In this document: positions 6,862 through 10,531 of the stretch, in pieces
How the letters are laid out: every line of letters starts with the position of its first letter
Numbering within the stretch: position 1 is the stretch's first letter
Assembly (NCBI GenBank): GCA_041743835.1
Contig: JBGTLW010000084.1
Location: forward strand, 1 to 10,531
Origin: JBGTLW01 sp041743835
Lineage (GTDB): Bacteria; Planctomycetota; Phycisphaerae; Phycisphaerales; Phycisphaeraceae
Reading direction: 5' to 3'
DNA: 10,531 nt
The notes under the pieces: generated by a model
Database searches by the model: none
The model's input: only the letters and a program-made list of their open reading frames with translations
What the model was told of the DNA's origin: nothing
Translations under genes and position numbers: made by a program

Positions 6862-6888
6862 AGCGCGGGCGTACGCCCGCGGCTAAAC
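6862..6888. repeat. Perfect 18-bp palindrome plus GCTAAAC between ileS and lpxD
   Basis: CGCGGGCGTACGCCCGCG (6864-6881) is a perfect palindrome, followed by GCTAAAC. The ten bases GCGGCTAAAC (6879-6888) recur exactly at 9847-9856, and a related palindrome lies inside ileS (9428-9455), all three in the same orientation. It follows the ileS stop by some 30 bases, but there is no T-run for an intrinsic terminator. I read it as a member of a small palindromic element family. Confidence 0.75.
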
Positions 6889-6913
6889 GGGGGAAGCCAA
6901 GGGGGGGCGGTGG

Positions 6914-9811
6914 TCAATCGGCCACGCCTACCGCTTGTGCATCGCGGTCGCTGAGCATCCCGCCGTCGGATCGCTGCTTGACAGTGCCGTCGCGCTTCCA
7001 GGAGCGCTCGCAGGCGGGCCAGTGGGCGGCACATAGGTCGACCACTTGGTCGTGGCCCTCGTCAATAGCAGCGACGTGGCTGATCCCTAGCAGGTCGGCC
7101 GCATCGATCGGGTCGAGGTCGAGTAACGAGACCGCCGCCCTCTTGCGGGATACCCTGTAACCCAGGTCCAGCGGTTTTACATCCTGCTCGTTGCGGAACA
7201 ACTCGATCTGCTTTAGCGCCAGATCCCGTGCTGCCATGATGCCGCTCCAATCAGCCGACGGTCCCCCGAGCATCCCGGCATACTCTTCGGCGAAGTCCGG
7301 CGTGAAGCGCTGCGTATGCACGCACGCCTCCTCGCCGTGCAACGCTCGCCAAGTTTCGTCGGCGGTGTGAGGAAGTATCGGCGCAAGCAACAGGCATAAA
7401 TCGCGCGCTGTGGCGTACATCGCCGCCTGCGCCCGACGACGACGGGACGCGTCGGGGGCATCGCAATACAGCCTATCCTTCACCGCCGCGAGGTACACAG
7501 CGCTCAAGGTTTCATTACAGAAGTTAAACAACGCTTCGTGCGCCTTGCGGAACTCGTACTTTTCATAGGCCCCGAGTACCTGCTCATTAAGTCGCCGCAG
7601 CTCCCTGAGCAGCCAGCTTTCCAGCGTCGGCGTGCCTTCCTTGGCGCTCTTGGTGTCTTGGTGGTTGTTCTGCGTTGGCTCAAAGTCGCTCAGGTTGCTC
7701 AGCAGGAACCGCAGCGTGTTGCGCACCTTGCGGTATTCCTCGCCCGCCAGCTTGAAGAAGCTTTCATCCACCTTGATGTCATTGTCGGTGTTCAGCGAGC
7801 TGACCCACCACCGGCAGACGTCCGCGCCGTAGTCCTTGAGCAGTTCGTCCACATCCAGCGCGTTGCCGCCGGACTTACTCATCTTTCGGCCGTCCTTGGC
7901 AACCATGAAGCCGTGCGTGAGCACCGAGCGGAACGGCGGCCGCCCCGTGACGGTGAGGCAAGGCAGCAGCGAGAGCTGGAACCACCCGCGGTGCTGGTCC
8001 GAGCCTTCGAGGTACAGGTCCGTCACGCCGCCGGTTGTTGTGTCCAGTTCATGCGCGAGCCCACGCTGGACCATGCACGCGTACCACGATGAGCCGGACT
8101 CGAACCAGACATCGAAGATATCCTGGCCCTTGATGAGCGTGGCCTTGTCGATACCGTCGTCGGCATCGGGGTCCTGGGCCGGGTCGTAGTGTTCAAGGAT
8201 CGCTTCCGGGGGCGCGGCAAACCAGGCGTCCGACCCCTTCTCACGGATGAAATCTGCCACCGCGCGGACGCTCTGCTCGGTCAGCAGTGTGCCGCCATCC
8301 TCGGTAAAGAAAGCCGGGATGGGCAGGCCCCAGGCGCGTTGGCGGGAGAGGCACCAGTCTGGCCGGGTCTCGAGCATGCCGCGCATGCGGTTGCGTCCCC
8401 AGGCAGGGAAAAACGCCACATCTTCGGTGATCGAAGCCATCGCCAACTCGCGGACGCTTTTCCCACCGTGCCGCGGGATCGCCTTGTCCACATCGACAAA
8501 CCACTGCTCGGTCGCGCGGAAGATGACCGGCGTCTTGCCGCGCCAGTCGTGCGGATAGCTGTGCATGAACTTCTGCTGGTGGAACAGGTGCCCGCTGGCC
8601 GCCAGCTTCTCGATGACCAGGTCGTTTGCTTTCCAGACCGTTTGGCCGCGCAGCCAGTCTGGCACGGTCTGGTCGAACGTGCCGTCGTGCTGCACGGGGC
8701 AGTAGATATCGAGGTTTTCTTTGAGGCCGACCTGATAGTCCTCCACGCCGTGACCGGGCGCGATGTGGACCATGCCCGTGCCGTCTTCAAGCGTGACATA
8801 TTCGGCCGCGACGACGGGGCGTTCTTTGCCGTCGTCAAGCAGGGGATGGGTGTAGATCGCGCCGACAAGTTCCTGCCCGGCGAGCGTGCTCATCGGTTGC
8901 GGCGCTTCAAGCCCCGCGCTGGCGAACACCTTGCCCGCGAGAGCGGTCGCAAGCACCACCACGCGGTCGCCAAGCGGATACAGGCCATACGCATGTCGCG
9001 GATGTACAGCCACAGCGAGGTTGGCGGGCAGGGTCCACGGCGTGGTGGTCCAGATCATCAGGTCCAGCGATTCGGCACCGGGCAACCCCGCCACGTCCGG
9101 CGCGGCACGCACCGGGAACCGCACGAAAACACTGGTGTCTTCCCGGTCGTCATACTCAAGCTCGGCCTCGGCCAGCGCGGTCTGGTTCTCGATCGACCAG
9201 TGCACCGGCTTAAGCCCGCGGTACACCACGCCACGCGAAACCATCTGCGCGAACACCTCCAGCACACCCGCCTCGAACGGCGGGGCCATCGTCAGGTAAG
9301 GATCGTCGTAATCCGCCAGCGTGAGCAGGCGCTGCATCTGCTGGCTCTGGAGCTTCACGAATTTCTCCGCGTACTTCTTGCACGCGCGGCGGGTCTTCAT
9401 CGTGGCGGCACTTTCGTCGCCGTCAGGAGCCCGGCCCTGCGGGCCGGCGCTAAGCGTGTCGCGCTGCTCCTGCATGACTTTGTGTTCGATCGGCAGGCCG
9501 TGGCAATCCCAGCCGGGGATGTAGGGCACGTCGTACCCCATCATCGTGCGGGTGCGGACGACGATGTCCTTGAGGACTTTGTTGAGCAGGTGGCCGAGGT
9601 GGATCGAGCCGTTGGCGTACGGCGGGCCGTCGTGGAAGACGAACGGTCCCTTGGGGTGCTCCGCCTCGCGCAGCTTCTGGTAGAGGTTCATCTGCGCCCA
9701 GCGTTTGATGGACGCCGGCTCGTTCTGCACGAGGTTGGCCTTCATCGGGAAGGCGGTCTTGGGCAGGTTGAGTGTGTTCTTGTAGCTTCGTTTTTCGGGT
9801 GCGTCGGTCAT
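6914..9811 (-). CDS. ileS: Isoleucyl-tRNA synthetase
   Basis: This class I synthetase charges tRNA-Ile with isoleucine in the cytoplasm. The 965-residue protein starts with the bacterial signature LNLPKTAFPMKANL. It has the HIGH-type motif HLGH (71-74), GWDCHGLPIE (100-109), the CP1 editing domain with WTTTPWTLPAN (about 254-264) and GTGMVHIAPGHG (about 343-354), and KMSKS at 643-647, then the anticodon-binding domain. Three things are odd. First, about 12 extra residues relative to E. coli (around 118-130, DTLSAGPQGRAPD) are encoded by a palindrome at 9428-9455. Second, a linker NNHQDTKSAKEG (715-726) is encoded by a repeat-like tract. Third, the C-terminal zinc motif reads CERS (934-937) and SDRD (954-957), keeping one of the four cysteines seen in E. 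coli-type enzymes. All catalytic motifs are intact, so the enzyme should be active. The start at 9811 is preceded by no strong ribosome site; the leader holds a terminator and other structures. Confidence 0.96.
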   Translation of the reverse strand: MTDAPEKRSYKNTLNLPKTAFPMKANLVQNEPASIKRWAQMNLYQKLREAEHPKGPFVFHDGPPYANGSIHLGHLLNKVLKDIVVRTRTMMGYDVPYIPGWDCHGLPIEHKVMQEQRDTLSAGPQGRAPDGDESAATMKTRRACKKYAEKFVKLQSQQMQRLLTLADYDDPYLTMAPPFEAGVLEVFAQMVSRGVVYRGLKPVHWSIENQTALAEAELEYDDREDTSVFVRFPVRAAPDVAGLPGAESLDLMIWTTTPWTLPANLAVAVHPRHAYGLYPLGDRVVVLATALAGKVFASAGLEAPQPMSTLAGQELVGAIYTHPLLDDGKERPVVAAEYVTLEDGTGMVHIAPGHGVEDYQVGLKENLDIYCPVQHDGTFDQTVPDWLRGQTVWKANDLVIEKLAASGHLFHQQKFMHSYPHDWRGKTPVIFRATEQWFVDVDKAIPRHGGKSVRELAMASITEDVAFFPAWGRNRMRGMLETRPDWCLSRQRAWGLPIPAFFTEDGGTLLTEQSVRAVADFIREKGSDAWFAAPPEAILEHYDPAQDPDADDGIDKATLIKGQDIFDVWFESGSSWYACMVQRGLAHELDTTTGGVTDLYLEGSDQHRGWFQLSLLPCLTVTGRPPFRSVLTHGFMVAKDGRKMSKSGGNALDVDELLKDYGADVCRWWVSSLNTDNDIKVDESFFKLAGEEYRKVRNTLRFLLSNLSDFEPTQNNHQDTKSAKEGTPTLESWLLRELRRLNEQVLGAYEKYEFRKAHEALFNFCNETLSAVYLAAVKDRLYCDAPDASRRRRAQAAMYATARDLCLLLAPILPHTADETWRALHGEEACVHTQRFTPDFAEEYAGMLGGPSADWSGIMAARDLALKQIELFRNEQDVKPLDLGYRVSRKRAAVSLLDLDPIDAADLLGISHVAAIDEGHDQVVDLCAAHWPACERSWKRDGTVKQRSDGGMLSDRDAQAVGVAD
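7635..7670. repeat. Repeat-like tract inside ileS (TTGGTGTCTTGGTGGTT type)
   Basis: The plus strand has TTGGCGCTC, TTGGTGTC and TTGGTGGTT in succession (7641-7666), an 8-9 base periodic motif. On the coding strand it gives NNHQDTKSAKEG, a hydrophilic linker after the conserved NLSDFEP. CACCAAGACACCAAG-type repeats are, to my recollection, widespread as non-coding dispersed repeats in environmental bacteria. The segment is about five residues longer than the matching E. coli stretch, consistent with in-frame capture. Confidence 0.55.
9428..9455. repeat. Palindromic element inserted in frame in ileS
   Basis: AGC-CCGGCCC (9428-9437) pairs with GGGCCGG-C-GCT (9441-9451) across the loop TGC: a 10-bp stem with one bulged C. 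It is followed by AAGC, like the GCTAAAC that follows the palindrome at 6864-6881. It encodes residues 120-129 of ileS, within about 12 residues that E. coli IleRS lacks, between the conserved KVMQE segment and KKYAEK. Confidence 0.7.
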
Positions 9812-9831
9812 GGTTGTGCTTCTATTCCATC

Positions 9832-9856
9832 GCCGCCCGTTGGGCTGCGGCTAAAC
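9832..9856. repeat. Degenerate palindrome in the ileS leader
   Basis: GCC-GCCC (9832-9838) can pair with GGGC...GGC (9842-9851) around GTT with a 3-base bulge, and ends in GCGGCTAAAC (9847-9856), identical to 6879-6888. It lies between the terminator and the ileS start codon, in the same orientation as its two relatives. Confidence 0.5.
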
Positions 9857-9858
9857 AT

Positions 9859-9891
9859 AAAAACAGGCCCCGCCGTGTGGGGCAGGGCCTG
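9859..9891 (-). terminator. Intrinsic terminator inside the ileS leader
   Basis: On the minus strand CAGGCCCTGCC (9891-9881) pairs with GGCGGGGCCTG (9874-9864) as 11 base pairs, one of them G-U, around a 6-base loop, and is followed at once by TTTTT (9863-9859). The T-run is only on this strand, so it acts in the ileS direction. It ends 47 bases before the ileS ATG and about 130 bases after the stop of the upstream zinc-ribbon gene. It either ends that gene's transcript or, if the TATACT at 9988-9983 is the ileS promoter, works as an attenuator. Confidence 0.85.
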
Positions 9892-9910
9892 GGTCATGCA
9901 AACAGAAGAT

Positions 9911-9927
9911 CGCCGGCCCTACCGGCG
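9911..9927 (-). promoter_or_regulatory. Leader hairpin overlapping a potential antiterminator
   Basis: On the minus strand CGCCGG (9927-9922) and CCGGCG (9916-9911) form a perfect 6-bp stem with loop TAGGG. The segment GGTAGGGCC (9923-9915), made of loop and stem bases, could instead pair with GGCCCTGCC (9889-9881), the ascending arm of the terminator: nine contiguous pairs, one U-G. The two structures exclude each other, as in transcription attenuators. Confidence 0.4.
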
Positions 9928-9972
9928 GGGGAGGTTGGCAAAGGGGCTGGTAATCGGCGATTCGGCGCTCAT
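9919..9972 (-). CDS. Possible leader peptide of ileS
   Basis: The minus-strand frame reads MSAESPITSPFANLPRR then TAG, 17 residues. An in-frame ATG three codons earlier (9981-9979) overlaps the expected transcription start, so the ATG at 9972 is the more likely start on a nearly leaderless transcript. Its stop codon sits in the loop of the hairpin at 9911-9927. It has one isoleucine codon and no isoleucine run, so the classic stalling signal for an ileS attenuator is missing. It may be chance. Confidence 0.2.
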   Translation of the reverse strand: MSAESPITSPFANLPRR

Positions 9973-9982
9973 TTCGGTCATG

Positions 9983-10010
9983 AGTATAGCCGCCCCCGGA
10001 ACCCGAGCAA
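9983..10010 (-). promoter_or_regulatory. Candidate ileS promoter
   Basis: On the minus strand TTGCTC (10010-10005) and TATACT (9988-9983) are separated by 16 bases. The -10 is close to consensus, while the -35 keeps only TTG. The TATACTCAT 9-mer is shared with the lpxD upstream region. It would give ileS a leader of about 165 bases. Confidence 0.5.
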
Positions 10011-10024
10011 GGCGGCGAGTGGCG

Positions 10025-10390
10025 TCACTCGGTTTGCTGCGAGGCAGCAACGGGTTGACCACACTCCGGACAGGCCACGGCATCCTGGTTGCCCCGCAGG
10101 TCGTACTGGCAATGGGTGCAAAGCCCTGCCCGCCCCCGTCGGCGGCCACGCCACAGCCTAGCCACCCAGAACAACAAAGGCATCGCTGACAACAGCAGCA
10201 GGAGCCAGATCGGCACGCCGAGTTGACGGCCGGTGGCGTACGGCGGGCTCTCGGAGTTCCACAGCGGGCCGAGGTGGTCCTGCGACCACGGCAGGCACCA
10301 TCGCTGCGCAAAGCTGATCCAACCGCCAGGCGCACGCGCCAAATAAAGACTAAAGCCATCTACTTCGAAATGCTCAGCCTGGTAACGCAC
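10025..10390 (-). CDS. Membrane protein with C-terminal zinc ribbon, probably lacking its N-terminus
   Basis: The 121-residue frame has one clear transmembrane segment (about 58-77, GVPIWLLLLLSAMPLLFWVA), a strongly basic stretch (RLWRGRRRGRAG), and then a zinc ribbon with C91-x2-C94 and C107-x2-C110 in LCTHCQYDLRGN...CPECGQPV. Proteins with this layout recur in Planctomycetota; their function is unknown to me. By the positive-inside rule the ribbon would face the cytoplasm. From memory, such proteins usually have an additional N-terminal membrane segment and are longer. Here the only start in this frame is a GTG at 10390 with no ribosome site, and 10 bases upstream a transposase gene ends in another frame. 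I therefore suspect a remnant cut by an insertion. The frame stays open to the window edge, but those residues are the shadow of the transposase. Confidence 0.6.
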   Translation of the reverse strand: MRYQAEHFEVDGFSLYLARAPGGWISFAQRWCLPWSQDHLGPLWNSESPPYATGRQLGVPIWLLLLLSAMPLLFWVARLWRGRRRGRAGLCTHCQYDLRGNQDAVACPECGQPVAASQQTE

Positions 10391-10400
10391 CCGTAACCGT

Positions 10401-10531
10401 TCACACCACTGCGGGCACGGGTTGGCCGGCTGTGTGGTGGGTGATGGCTTGGACGAGGTAATCGAACAGCGGTCGTCCCTGCTGGCGGCAGGTCTCGCGG
10501 ATGCTCCAGAAGCGTTCGAGCCAGCGTGAGC
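10401..10531 (-). mobile_element. C-terminal end of a transposase (IS66-like)
   Basis: A minus-strand frame enters from the right edge and stops with TGA at 10403-10401, giving 42 residues. It begins SRWLERFWSIRETCRQQGRP, continues LFDYLVQAITHHTAGQP and ends VPAVV. The pattern RWLER-x-WS-x-RETCRQQ-x-R-x-xFDYL resembles the C-terminal helix region of IS66-family transposases, which catalyse cut-and-paste movement of their element. The DDE residues would lie outside the window, so the family call rests on this tail only. No terminal inverted repeat could be identified in the short stretch before the neighbouring frame; GGTAACG-CACC-CGTAACC (10381-10398) is a near-palindrome that might be part of the element's end. 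Confidence 0.6.

Noticed and set aside
6864..6881. The perfect palindrome as the ileS terminator
   Set aside because: No T-run follows on the minus strand, and related palindromes occur in the ileS leader and inside ileS, which fits a repeat family better.
9859..9990. T-box riboswitch before ileS
   Set aside because: I could not find the conserved AGGGUGGNACCGCG element or a specifier loop; the leader is also short for a T-box.
8189..10189. A 666-codon open frame on the plus strand opposite ileS
   Set aside because: It is antisense to a protein with all IleRS motifs; long antisense frames are common in high-GC genes, and its translation shows no recognisable domain.
10391..10531. N-terminal extension of the zinc-ribbon protein in its own open frame up to the window edge
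   Set aside because: The translation there is low-complexity, and the alternative frame gives a transposase-like tail with a proper stop.

Overview
The window looks like chromosomal DNA from a high-GC Planctomycetota bacterium, probably of the Phycisphaerae type. The evidence is an LpxC-FabZ fusion inside an lpxD > lpxC-fabZ > lpxA cluster, a small membrane protein ending in a CxxC-x-YDLRGN...CPECG zinc ribbon (a protein type I associate with planctomycetes), an S1 sulfatase, and several small dispersed-looking repeats. The placement rests on recognised families only; no search was run.

Left part, plus strand: the glycine-rich basic tail of a gene that begins outside the window (2-175); an Isc-type [2Fe-2S] ferredoxin (288-689); an unrecognised predicted lipoprotein (816-1976); and a formylglycine-type sulfatase (2001-3365). 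The sulfatase follows the lipoprotein by only 24 bases and they may be co-transcribed. The sulfatase converges on the minus-strand block with 23 bases between stop codons.

Middle and right part, minus strand (read from high to low coordinates): ileS (9811-6914), lpxD (6805-5804), lpxC-fabZ (5665-4355) and lpxA (4267-3389). LpxA, LpxC and LpxD are the first three enzymes of lipid A synthesis, and FabZ makes acyl-ACP for fatty acid elongation from the same hydroxyacyl-ACP pool that LpxA and LpxD use. Each gap in this block carries unusual sequence: a palindrome and a candidate promoter before lpxD, a G-rich minisatellite-like tract and a 20-base-period duplication before lpxC-fabZ, and an AT-rich heptamer/inverted-repeat island before lpxA.

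The most interesting part is around ileS. Its roughly 170-base leader contains a -10-like TATACT, a short upstream ORF, a small hairpin around that ORF's stop codon, a strong intrinsic terminator, and a 9-base segment that could pair either way. Together these resemble a transcription attenuator. The ileS coding sequence also carries two in-frame insertions that look like dispersed repeats, one of them a palindrome related to palindromes in both flanking intergenic regions. Its C-terminal zinc site has lost three of four cysteines.

Right edge: the C-terminal 42 codons of a transposase (IS66-like by appearance) end 10 bases before a zinc-ribbon membrane protein that seems to lack its usual N-terminal part, so an insertion may have truncated it. 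I saw no tRNA, rRNA or CRISPR array, and no gap longer than about 300 bases without a gene.
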